Notes: generated by a model from the sequence alone, not told the origin. Shown: positions 46,001 to 55,329, numbered from the stretch's first letter. The stretch is 64,000 bases of DNA from an uncultured Clostridia bacterium (GCA_947581825.1 CANPVP010000005.1:62001-126000), one strand, 5' to 3'. Program-made: numbers and translations.

Positions 46001-46401
46001 AGACAACATATGAAGAAGTAATAGAATGGCTAGAAAATCATGAAGGAAGAATGCCAAGAAGTGAGATAAGACAAAAAGGAAAGATATTAAAAAAAGAAGA
46101 GATGACAGAAGAAGAACTTACGGAAAAAAATCTATACGCAAGATGGCGAAGAACAGAAGAACGTGAAATGTTAGATAGATATGTAGGAGTACCAATAGAA
46201 GAAGTTCCAGAAGAATGGAGAGAAAAAATAGCAAGATTAAGAAGTTTGGGACAATTTGGTAAGAGAAAAGATGAGAAAATTAAGGGGAAAATGAAAGAAG
46301 CGGTTGGAAAAAGAGTAGAGAGCAATGAAGAAGTAAGAAACGAATTAGAAGAGATAGTTCAAGAAAATGGGAACAAAGGTCATGGTGAACAAACAGAATA
46401 A
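43081..46401 (+). CDS. SF2 helicase with seven C-terminal HA-like repeats
   Basis: 1106 residues. N-terminal DEAD/DEAH-superfamily helicase (about 1-420): motif I TPTGTGKT (30-37), motif II FDEIH (DEIH instead of DEAH), motif III GMTATPERTDRR, motif VI QRLGRVMTT. From about residue 425 come seven tandem repeats of about 80 residues, each YEEIIEWLExHEGRMPR ... GRW/ARW ... YVGVxIEEIPESEE, and a tail shared with the 38842 protein. Likely a DNA- or RNA-translocating enzyme with repeat-based nucleic-acid contacts. Such helicases are often on genomic islands. GTG start behind AGAGGAG. Confidence 0.88.
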   Translation: MVELKFKHQEKIYEGMKQSLKEKKRAAWITPTGTGKTFPGLKYIEENPDKTVLIVVPNRAIIHHHEKNIEEYVENGEERLKTGKIKIITYQRLERMQQIAKKMSDRQIKADIVIFDEIHRIGAETWGPAVKSLEEALPEAEIIGMTATPERTDRRNMATEKFEDAIVYVMSLTEALSGEKEGEVVLQAPRYVRVISELKIELEEYLEKINEVQDEEKKHMLLEKYKKLHNIVSRVPEIPDMMEQGIKKKNGKYIVFCKDREDLREKMEKASEIFGKVNSNISVKYILSKNDSKDKFGKSQKDNDRVIRHFEETPEGEQLQLLFCVEMLDEGTHVENIDGEIMFAETSSAIRYKQRLGRVMTTDRETVIIDVVNNWMRQIETYREIAGAINRGGEYKKGEFSFTNLSFDETDLLEIMREINEELKYNIQTRKDIYEEIIEWLENHEGRMPRGTIKKKGKTLKREEMTEEEQYEKNLYGRWRFSADCRILETYVGVSIEEISESEEMKAKIKTLRSYGLGMKEKTTYEEIIEWLEKHEGKMPRGAISRKGKMLKKEELTEAERYEVNLYGRWKIAEEHRLLNRYLGIKIEEIPESEEMKEKIKALRNYGLGMKARTPYEEIIEWLEKYEGKMPRGAISRKGKMLKKEEMTEELYEIRLYARWITSKEHKLLEEYVGVRIEEIPESEEMKEKIKTLRSYGLGMKGKTTYEEIIEWLEKHEGKMPRGTIKKEEKTLKREEMTEEELYEKNLYARWKKSKESKMLAKYVGVKIEEIPESEDWKGRISTLRNLIKNKKTLYEGIIEWLESHEGRMPRSEIRQKGKILEKDEMTEEENYEIKLYRRWGRSEEDKILKKYIGVPIEAIPESEKIKEKIKTLRSYGLGMKEKTTYEDIIEWLESHEGRMPRGTIVQNGKQLTKENMTEKELAEKNLYARWSKSKERKKLEKYVGVKIEEITESEEMKKKIEVLRSYGLGMKEKTTYEEVIEWLENHEGRMPRSEIRQKGKILKKEEMTEEELTEKNLYARWRRTEEREMLDRYVGVPIEEVPEEWREKIARLRSLGQFGKRKDEKIKGKMKEAVGKRVESNEEVRNELEEIVQENGNKGHGEQTE

Positions 46402-46552
46402 TAATATATATGTGTGCAAATATAGTTTTGAAAATTATATAAATTATCATCTCTACAGATTCAGAGATAGGAAAATATTAATGAAAGTGATATAATAAAA
46501 CACATATTATGAATTAAAACTAGTTTTAAAGAAAAATAGGAGAACTAAAATA

Positions 46553-47842
46553 ATGAATGTAGAAGAGTATTTATCGAAATTTTTTAAAGGAACTAAAAAT
46601 CCAACATTAAATGCAATGAAATTTTTTATGGATGAATTTGGACATCCTGAAAAATTTTTAAAAGTAATACATATAGCAGGAACTAATGGAAAAGGTAGTT
46701 GTACAGAGATGATAACAAATATTTTAATAAATGCTGGATATAAAGTTGGAAAATTTATTAGTCCTCATTTAATGAAATACAATGAAAGAATAAGTGTGCA
46801 AAATAAAGATATAACTGACGAGAAAATGGAAGAAATAATAACCAAAATAAAGCCTAAAATTGATAAATATAATAGTTTAAATAAAGAAAAAGTAACTTTA
46901 TTTGAGTTAGAAACTACAATGGCTATTTTATATTTTTATGAAAGTAATTGTGACTTTGTGGTATTAGAAACTGGACTGGGTGGACTATACGACTGTACTA
47001 ATATAGTAAATCCATTAATTTCAATTATAACTAGTATCGGCTATGATCATATGGATATTCTAGGAAACACATTGGTGGAAATAGCAGAACAAAAGGCAGG
47101 AATAATAAAAGAAAATTCACAAACAATATTTGCATTATCAGATGATAAAGAAGTAAATAAAAAAATAGAAAACATATGTTTAGAAAAGAAAAATAAACTT
47201 CATGGAATTGAAAAAAGTGATATAGAAAACTATTCATATGATAGTGAGTTCCAAAAATTTGATTATAAAAAACATAAGGATATATTAATTAATTTAAAAG
47301 GAGAAAAACAATTATTAAATAGTTGTATTGCAATAGAGTGTATAGAAATATTAAGAGAACAAGAATACGATATTAGTGAAGAAGCTTTAAGAATAGGATT
47401 AAAAACAGTAGTACATAGAGGAAGATTTGAAGTAATAAATAACAATCCATTAATTATTTTTGATGGAGCACATAATAAACCAGCTATAGAAAATTTTATA
47501 AGAAGTTGCAATATGTATTATAAGGAGCAAAAGAAAGTTTATGTTATTTCAATATTAAAAACAAAAGATTATGAAATGATATTAAAGCAACTTTTAAAAG
47601 ATAAAGAAGCGGTGTTTATATTTACTGATGGAAATGATAAAGAAAGGTACAGGTCAAAAGAAGAACTTTTAAAAACTGCTAAACAATATACAGAAAATGA
47701 AAATTTATATATACAAGATTTAGAAAATACAATTAAACTTGTAAAGGAAAGATATTCTGATTATGTTGTATTTTTTGTAGGAAGTTTCTATGTGTATGGA
47801 ACTGTAATAGATATGCTAAAAAATCCAATTAATGAAAGATAG
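46553..47842 (+). CDS. folC: Folylpolyglutamate synthase / dihydrofolate synthase
   Basis: 429 residues. Mur-ligase-fold ATPase that adds glutamate to (dihydro)folate. Family blocks are HIAGTNGKGS (ATP loop), SPHLMKYNERI, VLETGLGGLYDCTN, TSIGYDHMDILG, EQKAGIIK, HRGRFEVI and FDGAHNKPA. Length normal. AGGAG ribosome binding site at 46541. Confidence 0.93.
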   Translation: MNVEEYLSKFFKGTKNPTLNAMKFFMDEFGHPEKFLKVIHIAGTNGKGSCTEMITNILINAGYKVGKFISPHLMKYNERISVQNKDITDEKMEEIITKIKPKIDKYNSLNKEKVTLFELETTMAILYFYESNCDFVVLETGLGGLYDCTNIVNPLISIITSIGYDHMDILGNTLVEIAEQKAGIIKENSQTIFALSDDKEVNKKIENICLEKKNKLHGIEKSDIENYSYDSEFQKFDYKKHKDILINLKGEKQLLNSCIAIECIEILREQEYDISEEALRIGLKTVVHRGRFEVINNNPLIIFDGAHNKPAIENFIRSCNMYYKEQKKVYVISILKTKDYEMILKQLLKDKEAVFIFTDGNDKERYRSKEELLKTAKQYTENENLYIQDLENTIKLVKERYSDYVVFFVGSFYVYGTVIDMLKNPINER

Positions 47843-47881
47843 TTATGAAGCGGAAAAAAGATGTTATAGGAGGCAATAATA

Positions 47882-48871
47882 ATGAGAAAAATTATACCAG
47901 AAAAATTAAGAAAAGGTGATGAAATAAGAGTAATTGCACCATCAAGCAGTATGAGTATATTAAATGAACAAATAGTGAAACTTGCAAAAACAAAGTTGGA
48001 GAACATGGGTTTTAAAGTGTCTTTTGGAAAAAATGTATTGAAATCAATAGGAGAAGATTATAATTGTGCTAGTATAGAAGATAGAGTAGAAGATTTACAT
48101 GAAGCTTTTTTAGATAAAAATGTAAAAGCAATTTTAACTGTTATAGGTGGATATAATGTTAATCAAATATTAGATTATATAGATTATAATTTAATAGAAG
48201 AAAATCCTAAAATATTGTGTGGCTTTTCAGATATAACAGCATTAACAAATGCAATATATGCAAAGACTGGAATGGTTACTTATTCTGGCCCACATTTTTC
48301 TAGCTTTGGTATGAAGAAAGGGTTAGAGTATACAGAAGAATATTTTAAGAAAATGTTTATACAGGAAGGAAGCATAGAGATTAAATCTTCTAAAGAGTGG
48401 AGCAATGATAAATGGGCAAAGAATCAAGAGGATAGAAAGTTTATAAAAAATGAAGGTATGAAAATAGTAAATAAAGGAGAAGCGGAAGGAATAATTATAG
48501 GCGGAAATTTATGCACATTAAATTTGTTGCAAGGAACAGAATATATGCCAAACACTCAAAATAGTATTTTATTTATAGAAGATGATGGATTGGTAAGAGA
48601 TGAATTTAATAAAGAATTTGATAGAGACTTACAATCATTATTACATGTAGCTAAGAATGTAAAGGCTATAATTGTTGGAAGAGCAGAGAATATATGCGAA
48701 ATGAATTATGAAAAATGGAGTAGAATTTTTAAGAGCAAAAAGGAACTAAAGGATATACCAATAGCTATAGAAGCGGATTTCGGACATACTACACCAATTT
48801 TCACTTTCCCAATAGGAGGATATGCTAAAATAAAAATAGATGATAAAGTAGAAATCAAAATTGAGAATTAA
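47882..48871 (+). CDS. S66 LD-carboxypeptidase family protein (MccF-like)
   Basis: 329 residues. Serine carboxypeptidase acting on muropeptides (LD-carboxypeptidase A) or peptidyl nucleotides (MccF). Seen are GDEIRVIAPSSSM, LTVIGGYNVNQIL, the nucleophile Ser in LCGFSDITAL, the Glu in LFIEDDG and the His in EADFGHTTP. The insertion around KWAKNQEDRKF and the TTPIFTFPIG end favour the MccF branch over LdcA. Ribosome binding site AGGAGG. Confidence 0.88.
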   Translation: MRKIIPEKLRKGDEIRVIAPSSSMSILNEQIVKLAKTKLENMGFKVSFGKNVLKSIGEDYNCASIEDRVEDLHEAFLDKNVKAILTVIGGYNVNQILDYIDYNLIEENPKILCGFSDITALTNAIYAKTGMVTYSGPHFSSFGMKKGLEYTEEYFKKMFIQEGSIEIKSSKEWSNDKWAKNQEDRKFIKNEGMKIVNKGEAEGIIIGGNLCTLNLLQGTEYMPNTQNSILFIEDDGLVRDEFNKEFDRDLQSLLHVAKNVKAIIVGRAENICEMNYEKWSRIFKSKKELKDIPIAIEADFGHTTPIFTFPIGGYAKIKIDDKVEIKIEN

Positions 48872-48904
48872 CATTTACAAAATAGCAAAGAAACAATTAA
48901 TTGC

Positions 48905-48933
48905 TTGATTTTGCTTGGAAAAAGTGATAAAAT
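48905..48933 (+). promoter_or_regulatory. Candidate sigma-A promoter
   Basis: TTGATT (48905-48910), 17 bases, TAAAAT (48928-48933), upstream of the 49001 gene. Confidence 0.55.
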
Positions 48934-49000
48934 ATTGCATATGTTTGCACAAAAGATGAGGAGATAAAGAGTGTAAAGAATATAAGGGGTAGTAAATAAA

Positions 49001-50593
49001 ATGAGTATTAGCGAAATGTTAATAAAATTGGATAAAGAAACATTAAAGTTAATCGATACATATAAAAAAAATCAGGCAAAGGATAAAAACGATACAAGTA
49101 ATAAAGTAGCTGAAATAAGAGGTTCTTATTTTACTTTAAGGAAAAAATTGGAATCACTTGAAAAGGAAACAAATTTTTTTAACAAATTAAAAATAAAACG
49201 AGATTTAAAAGATCTTCTCAAATCTTTTAGAGGTAAAAAAAGCCTTATAATGCAAAGAATGATTATAATAAATGCAAATTTTCACAAATTAATATTAAAA
49301 TACAATGCCGTAGAAGAGAGCACACAATCACATGATAAAAGATATGATGAACGAGTTGAGTCAAAAGAAAGTTTTGAAAATGAGGAAGCAAGTGCAGAGC
49401 TAAAAGATAAAATTGCAAGGGTTCATGAAAAAGTAAAAAGAGACAGAGAGATAAATGGCATAGAATGTAAGGATCCTGTTCAAATTTTTACTTTAGCTGA
49501 AATAAGAGAATATCAAGAAAGGCAAAAAAGAATAGCAAAAGCGATAGAAAAAAGAAGATTAGCAAAGCAACAAGAAGCTAAAGAGGCTGAAGAAAGACAA
49601 AAAAGAATCGAGCAAGCAATAGTAAGAACTCAATTAGCTAAAAAGAGAAGATTAGAAATGCAAGAAGAGGATGCTAGAGTTTCTAAAGAAATTACAGCAA
49701 AAATAGCTAAAATAATGGAAGAAAAAGAAAAACAGCAAGTAGATTCTGAAAAGAGTTCAGAGCAAGAAGAGATGCCAATAGAAAAGAAAAAAAGAGTTTT
49801 GAAATATAGTAAAGAGAAAAAAAGAAAATTGGCGTGGTATACTGCAATCCCTGTTATTGGTGCATTAGCTATTTCTACAATATCAGGAGCTATGTCAACA
49901 TTAACGAGTAAAAAAATAAGTATGAAAAATACTGAAAAAGCTAATAATCGAAATCATGAGTATTTAGCATCTGTAGATCCAAGTGAAATTAATGAAGCAA
50001 CTAAAATAACTGGGAATTCAAGTGCATCTACTACAACTTTTTTTGAAACACAGAGTATAGATGTTCCAATAACTACAGAAAAACAGGATGATGCAACAGC
50101 AGTAATGCCAGATGAGGAGAAAACAGCAGATGTTAAAGAAGAGAATATTAAAGAAGAAAAGCCAGAAGAAAGTGTTAAACCACAAGAACCAATAGTTGTA
50201 AATATTGGAGATAAAATAAATGTAGATGATGGATTAAAATATACTGCTACTTGTTTGGGTGGTGGAAAAAGCAATGAGATAGGTGCAGTAAGTTGGAGAC
50301 CAGCAACAGAATATTCTATAGATAGAGTAGCTTTTTGCTATGAAGGTAAAGTTTTAGGAATAATGAATTCTGGAGAGGGTGATATTGAAAAAACATTAAA
50401 TAATTATGCTACTCAATATAAAATAGATGTAAATGAAATAGATACAAGTGTTCTTCTATCACTTGTACCAGGTTATCATGATACAGGATGGGCTCATATT
50501 AGTATACAAGACATGCAACAAAGTAAAGTTGATCCAATACAAAGTAGAAGTTCACAAAATGAAGAAAATGAAAGTATGGAATTAGATAGATAA
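49001..50593 (+). CDS. Coiled-coil membrane protein of unknown function
   Basis: 530 residues. Cytoplasmic N-terminal half (about 1-280) is highly charged and predicted coiled coil, with Arg/Lys/Gln/Glu-rich repeats RQKRIxxAIxxxxLAKxx. One membrane segment follows (about 283-300, YTAIPVIGALAISTISGA), then a Ser/Thr/Glu-rich linker and a small outer domain from about residue 400 (IGDKINVDDGLKYTATCLGGG ... GAVSWRPATEYSI). No recognised family. It sits alone behind its own promoter and ends at a large terminator. Confidence 0.75.
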   Translation: MSISEMLIKLDKETLKLIDTYKKNQAKDKNDTSNKVAEIRGSYFTLRKKLESLEKETNFFNKLKIKRDLKDLLKSFRGKKSLIMQRMIIINANFHKLILKYNAVEESTQSHDKRYDERVESKESFENEEASAELKDKIARVHEKVKRDREINGIECKDPVQIFTLAEIREYQERQKRIAKAIEKRRLAKQQEAKEAEERQKRIEQAIVRTQLAKKRRLEMQEEDARVSKEITAKIAKIMEEKEKQQVDSEKSSEQEEMPIEKKKRVLKYSKEKKRKLAWYTAIPVIGALAISTISGAMSTLTSKKISMKNTEKANNRNHEYLASVDPSEINEATKITGNSSASTTTFFETQSIDVPITTEKQDDATAVMPDEEKTADVKEENIKEEKPEESVKPQEPIVVNIGDKINVDDGLKYTATCLGGGKSNEIGAVSWRPATEYSIDRVAFCYEGKVLGIMNSGEGDIEKTLNNYATQYKIDVNEIDTSVLLSLVPGYHDTGWAHISIQDMQQSKVDPIQSRSSQNEENESMELDR

Positions 50594-50606
50594 ATATAAA
50601 TGTTGA

Positions 50607-50700
50607 GAACCTTTTTCTATGAATGGCAAAATATAAAGCATAAGCAAAATCATATAATTGTTTTGCTCATATTCATAGAAAATCTTGGGTTCGCTTTTTT
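50607..50700 (+). terminator. Long terminator hairpin
   Basis: Outer stem GAACC ... GGTTC and TTTTTCTATGAAT ... ATTCATAGAAAA, inner AAGCAAAA/TTTTGCT, then GCTTTTTT. Confidence 0.8.
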
Positions 50701-50831
50701 ATTAGAAAGATTCTTATATGGAGTTGCAACAATAAAATGAGTAAGCAATTTGTGAAAGAAACTTTTCAATTGACTTAAATTGTGATAGAATAATAAAACA
50801 ATTTGATAGAAAATGAAGAAGGAGGACTACG

Positions 50832-52625
50832 ATGTCAATTGTAGGAATAGATTTAGGTACAACGAATAGTTTAATTTCAGTTTTTAAAGATGGAAATGTA
50901 GTACAAATTCCAAATAGTTTTGGAGAATTTTTAACACCATCTGTTGTGAGTTTTGATGAGAAAGGAAACATATTTGTTGGAAAAATTGCTAAGGAAAGGA
51001 AGATAACAAATCCCAATACGACAGTTTCTAGTTTCAAAAAATTTATGGGAACTGATAAGAAATATAAAATATTTGGAAAAGAATATACCCCAGAAGACTT
51101 ATCAGCAATGGTATTGAAACAATTGATAGAAGATGCTAAAAAATATTTAAATGAAGAAGTGGAAGAGGCAATAATAAGTGTTCCTGCATATTTTAACAAT
51201 AAACAAAGAAATGCTACTAAAAGAGCTGGAAATTTGGCAGGAATAAAAGTAGAAAGAATAATAAACGAGCCAAGTGCTGCTGCATCATATTATTATGTAA
51301 AAACTGCAGAAAAGCAAACTTTCTTAGTTTTCGATTTTGGAGGTGGAACTCTAGATATTTCAATAGTAGATGCTTTTGAAAATATAATAGAAGTAGTAGC
51401 TATAGTTGGAGACAATCATCTAGGGGGAGATGATTTTGATTTAGCAATAGCAAAAGATATAAGCAAGCAAAATGGGCTTGATTGGAAAGAATTAAGTTCT
51501 CAAAATAAAGAAAAAATATTGAAAATAGCAGAATCATGTAAATTTTTATTAAATATAGAAAAAGAAGTAATGGTAAAAACAGTTGTAGAAGAAAAAGAAA
51601 TAGAAGGAAAGATGAGTAGAAAGCATTTTATAGAGATATCTTCAGATATATTTTATAAAATCAAAAACTTGTTAAATAAAATACTAAGAGATGCAGAGAT
51701 ATTAGCTGATGATATAGACAATGTACTATTAGTTGGTGGTTCTTCAAATATGACAGTAGTACAAGATTACATAAAATATATAACAAATAAAAAATTGCTA
51801 TATAATTTTAAGCCAGATATGTTAGTTGGACTTGGTGTTGGTATGATTGCGGGAATCAAAGAACGTAATGAGAAACTAACAGATATAGTTATGACAGATG
51901 TATGTCCTTTTTCTATGGGAATAAATACAAGAAACAGGGCAAATGAAATGGAATCAATTTTTGCTCCAATAATACAAAGAAATACTACTTTACCAGTAAG
52001 TAGAGTAATGGAATTTTCTACTTCGTATGATAATCAAAGAGAAATAGTAGTTAAAATATTGCAAGGAGAAAATTATTATTGTAGTGATAATCTAGAAATT
52101 GGACAAATAAAAGTAACAGTTCCAAAGGGACCAGAAGGAAAAGAGAAAATAAGTGTAAGATTTACCTATGATATTAATGGGATTTTAGAAGTTGAAGTAA
52201 AAGTATTATCAACAGGACAAGTAAAAAAATTATATATACAAAGTGATGACACGAATTATTCTGAAGAAAAAATGCAAAAAATGATGGAATCTTTAAAGGA
52301 TTTAAAGAAAGATTACAAAGAAAAAGAAGAAATTATATATGTAATGGAACTAGGAAAGAGATTATACGAAGAATCAATGGGGGAACTAAGGCAGGCCATT
52401 GGAGACATGATAAAACAATTTGAATATATATTATCAACTGGAGATGATTTTAAAATACGAAAAACATATGAGAGATGTTTAAAATTTTTTGAAAGTATAG
52501 ATGAAAGTAATAATAGAGATGAATTTGATGATTATATATTAGATGAATTCATGAAAGAAGAGGATGAAGAAGATGGAGAAGAAGACGATTTGGACGATTT
52601 TACATCTGGATACACCGACGAATGA
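50832..52625 (+). CDS. Hsp70-family protein (DnaK/HscC-like)
   Basis: 597 residues. Actin-like ATPase with GIDLGTTNSLIS (phosphate 1), VPAYFNNKQRNATKRAG, INEPSAAASYYY, VFDFGGGTLDISIVD (phosphate 2) and LLVGGSSNMTVVQ (adenosine), then a short substrate domain. The C-terminus is very acidic (EEDEEDGEEDDLDD). Sequence is divergent from housekeeping DnaK, nearer HscC-like or accessory Hsp70s. It overlaps a J-like membrane protein gene, suggesting a dedicated pair. Ribosome binding site AAGGAGGA. Confidence 0.9.
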   Translation: MSIVGIDLGTTNSLISVFKDGNVVQIPNSFGEFLTPSVVSFDEKGNIFVGKIAKERKITNPNTTVSSFKKFMGTDKKYKIFGKEYTPEDLSAMVLKQLIEDAKKYLNEEVEEAIISVPAYFNNKQRNATKRAGNLAGIKVERIINEPSAAASYYYVKTAEKQTFLVFDFGGGTLDISIVDAFENIIEVVAIVGDNHLGGDDFDLAIAKDISKQNGLDWKELSSQNKEKILKIAESCKFLLNIEKEVMVKTVVEEKEIEGKMSRKHFIEISSDIFYKIKNLLNKILRDAEILADDIDNVLLVGGSSNMTVVQDYIKYITNKKLLYNFKPDMLVGLGVGMIAGIKERNEKLTDIVMTDVCPFSMGINTRNRANEMESIFAPIIQRNTTLPVSRVMEFSTSYDNQREIVVKILQGENYYCSDNLEIGQIKVTVPKGPEGKEKISVRFTYDINGILEVEVKVLSTGQVKKLYIQSDDTNYSEEKMQKMMESLKDLKKDYKEKEEIIYVMELGKRLYEESMGELRQAIGDMIKQFEYILSTGDDFKIRKTYERCLKFFESIDESNNRDEFDDYILDEFMKEEDEEDGEEDDLDDFTSGYTDE

Positions 52626-53820
52626 TATTGAAAAAATAAAAAAAGCCTATTCTGAACAGACAAAAACATATAATCCTGAGGATAATCCAGAAGAATTTCA
52701 GGAGTTATATAATGCGTATAAACAGGCAATGAGTTATGCAAGAAATTTAAAATCTAATAATAAAATAGAAGAAATACATAATAATCAACAAATACAAAGT
52801 ATAAAAATAAAAAATAATAATTATATTAAAAATAAAAAAGAAAAGTTAGAAGAAAAAGTAGAAACAAAAGAAATTAAAAAAGAGAAATCAAATGATTTAG
52901 GAAAGAAATATGAAATTTCTGATGGAATAGAAGAAATAAATAGTTTTAAAGAGCTAGATTTTAATGATAATGAAAATATAAGAATACAAAAAATGATATT
53001 CGAAATAGATCAGAGTATAAAAAGAGGGAATAGCCAGTTAAAAAAAGTAATATCATCAGAAGAGTTCTATAATTTGATGCATATAGAAGAGTTTCAATTA
53101 GTTCTATCTAAATATTTAAATAATAGAATAAATTTAGGCACAACTAAAACATATATTATAAAAAAAAGCCTAAAAAAGTATATAAAAAAATATGGCAAAC
53201 AAAATTTAACAAATTCGCTAAAAAATTATTTTTATATAATTAGAAATAGAAGAACACCATATTATTATCCTACATTAATTTTGTGTGGAGTTGTGTTTTT
53301 TATGATGTTAGCTTTAGCTGGTAGCAATAATAGAAAAAATAATTATAATAATACTTATAATCTTTGCGGAACAGAAATACATAGCAACATAAACGAAATC
53401 TTAACATATGATAAAAATAATAAAATAAGTTTTGGTATACCAGATGGGTTTGAAGTAGATATTGCTTTAAGTGATTCGAATAAACGTATAGCAAAAGGAA
53501 TTGCGAATATTAATATAACAACAATAACATCTATAGATAGTGAGAAATATTACGAAGATTTAAAACAAAAAATAAAAAAGTTATATGTAGATGATGAAAA
53601 GCATAAAGATGTAAAGATAACTGATAAGCAAAGTATGACAGTAGGAGATAGAAAATTTAACTATATAGATTTTTCCTATGAATTTGGAAGTTTAAAAAAA
53701 TCTGTAAGATACATATGGACTGATATATTAGAAAATACAGTATTAGAATTTAAAATAAATGAGCCAGGGAAAATATCAGAAAAAGAATTAGAACAGATTC
53801 TTACTGTTAATATAGAATAA
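52573..53820 (+). CDS. J-domain-like membrane protein, HPD changed to NPE
   Basis: About 415 residues. N-terminal J-like domain: IWTILHLDTPTNDIEKIKKAYSE, then TYNPEDNPEEFQELYNAYKQA. The catalytic HPD tripeptide reads NPE, so Hsp70 stimulation may be weak or altered. A Lys/Glu linker, a helical middle, one membrane segment (about 238-256, PTLILCGVVFFMMLALAG) and an outer domain of about 150 residues follow. It begins inside the last 50 bases of the Hsp70 gene. The ATG at 52564 is an alternative start. Confidence 0.78.
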   Translation: MEKKTIWTILHLDTPTNDIEKIKKAYSEQTKTYNPEDNPEEFQELYNAYKQAMSYARNLKSNNKIEEIHNNQQIQSIKIKNNNYIKNKKEKLEEKVETKEIKKEKSNDLGKKYEISDGIEEINSFKELDFNDNENIRIQKMIFEIDQSIKRGNSQLKKVISSEEFYNLMHIEEFQLVLSKYLNNRINLGTTKTYIIKKSLKKYIKKYGKQNLTNSLKNYFYIIRNRRTPYYYPTLILCGVVFFMMLALAGSNNRKNNYNNTYNLCGTEIHSNINEILTYDKNNKISFGIPDGFEVDIALSDSNKRIAKGIANINITTITSIDSEKYYEDLKQKIKKLYVDDEKHKDVKITDKQSMTVGDRKFNYIDFSYEFGSLKKSVRYIWTDILENTVLEFKINEPGKISEKELEQILTVNIE

Positions 53821-53842
53821 TTTGATAGAAAGGAATGATAAA

Positions 53843-54481
53843 ATGAAAGTATTATTAGTAAATGGAGGACCTCATAAAGAAGGTTGTACATATACAGCTT
53901 TAACAGAGGTTTGTAAAACTTTAAATGAAGAGGGAATAGAAACAGAAATCTTTTGGGTAGGAAACAAACCTTTATCAGGTTGCATTGCATGTTTTAATTG
54001 TAAGAAGACAGGAAAATGTGTATTTAATGATACTGTTAATGAGTTCGTTGAAAAGGCAGAAACGGCAGATGCATTTATATTTGGAAGTCCAGTACATTAT
54101 GCTGGAGCAACTGGTGCAATTACATCATTTATGGATAGAGTATTTTATTCAGCTTTCCAAGCAGGAAAAGGAGATAGATTCTTATTTAAACCTGCAGCAA
54201 CTGTTATTTCAGCAAGAAGAGCAGGAACAACAGCAACATATGATCAATTAAATAAATATTTTGGTATTACACAAATGCCAATTATTTCATCAAGATATTG
54301 GAATATGGTACATGGAGGAACACCAGATGAGGTAAGAAAAGATGAAGAAGGAATGCAAATAATGAGAATATTAGGTAGAAATATGGCATATTATTTGAAA
54401 TGCATTCAAGCAGGAAAAGAAAAAGGAATCGAACTACCAAAGCAAGAAGATAAAATTAATTTTACAAATTTCATAAGATAA
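53843..54481 (+). CDS. NADPH-dependent FMN reductase / iron-sulfur flavoprotein-like
   Basis: 212 residues from ATG 53843 behind AAAGGAATGA. Flavodoxin-like fold: NGGPHKEGCTY (FMN phosphate loop), the Cys cluster SGCIACFNCKKTGKC (C-x2-C-x2-C-x5-C, as in Isf proteins), FGSPVHYAGATGAITSFMDR, then RRAGTTATYDQLNKYF. Redox enzyme with unknown partner. Single gene ended by a terminator. Confidence 0.9.
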   Translation: MKVLLVNGGPHKEGCTYTALTEVCKTLNEEGIETEIFWVGNKPLSGCIACFNCKKTGKCVFNDTVNEFVEKAETADAFIFGSPVHYAGATGAITSFMDRVFYSAFQAGKGDRFLFKPAATVISARRAGTTATYDQLNKYFGITQMPIISSRYWNMVHGGTPDEVRKDEEGMQIMRILGRNMAYYLKCIQAGKEKGIELPKQEDKINFTNFIR

Positions 54482-54483
54482 TA

Positions 54484-54518
54484 TAAAGCAACACTCTTTA
54501 AGAGTGTTGCTTTTATAG
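54484..54518. terminator. Bidirectional terminator
   Basis: AAAGCAACACTCTT pairs with AAGAGTGTTGCTTT between convergent genes. Confidence 0.88.
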
Positions 54519-54740
54519 TAAATTAGAAGCTCTTTCTTCTAAACTAGCATTTTCTTGAACTGATTGAATTAATTTATGTACTAATTCTTGTGGAACATCA
54601 GCATTTTCAACTAATACTTTTGATATAATTTCAATTTGTTTTTGATTTTCTTTATATTGGGGACTTTGCCTTATTTGTGAGAGATTTTTTTGAAAAGATT
54701 TGTTACTTTTTAAATTTTTTCCTTTGGTAAAAAAATACAT
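54513..54740 (-). CDS. Small hypothetical protein
   Basis: 75 residues, Lys/Gln/Glu-rich, helical, C-terminal half ELVHKLIQSVQENASLEERASNLL. Ribosome binding site AAAGGAGC on the minus strand. No family recognised. Confidence 0.65.
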   Translation of the reverse strand: MYFFTKGKNLKSNKSFQKNLSQIRQSPQYKENQKQIEIISKVLVENADVPQELVHKLIQSVQENASLEERASNLL

Positions 54741-54837
54741 ATTATTTGCTCCTTTTACAAAATATGATTATTATTACCATATTTTACCAATAGGATTAAA
54801 AAACGTCAAGTATATATTTATAAAATAAACAGATACA

Positions 54838-55155
54838 TTAATTAAAACGCTTAATAATATCAATAACACCTCGAATCATAGAAAAACAAGTATTTAAATC
54901 TTCATTGGAAAGATTCATAATATGTTTTATAGTAGAATCATCAATAATATTTTCTTTACCTAATAATATATAATCAGTTGATACATGTGCTTTATTAGAA
55001 AGTAAAATTATTTTTTCAACAGAAAGACAATTAGTGCCACTTTCTATTGAACCTAAATATTGAGGAGTGATTTCTAAAAAATTAGCAAATTCATTTTTAT
55101 TCATACCTAAATTGTTTCTTATAATTTTAATTCGTTTACAAATATCTTCTTTCAT
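54838..55155 (-). CDS. XRE-family transcriptional regulator
   Basis: 105 residues from ATG 55155 behind TTGGAGGATAGC. A Cro/C1-type helix-turn-helix occupies about 8-60 (KIIRNNLGMNKNEFANFLEITPQYLGSIESG). The C-terminal about 45 residues form a small helical dimerisation region. It is divergent from the Spo0A-like regulator gene (175 bases apart) and may control it. Confidence 0.88.
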   Translation of the reverse strand: MKEDICKRIKIIRNNLGMNKNEFANFLEITPQYLGSIESGTNCLSVEKIILLSNKAHVSTDYILLGKENIIDDSTIKHIMNLSNEDLNTCFSMIRGVIDIIKRFN

Positions 55156-55329
55156 GCTATCCTCCAAACTAAAAAAATTAATATTTTGATTTTAATATAG
55201 AAAAAAATAACAAGAATAATTAAAAAAGATAGAAAAACATGAGTAAAATGTAGTTTTGTGTAGAATTTTATATAAAAATATGGTATATTTTTAATGTATA
55301 TGTTTAAAAAGTAAAGGAGACAATTACTT

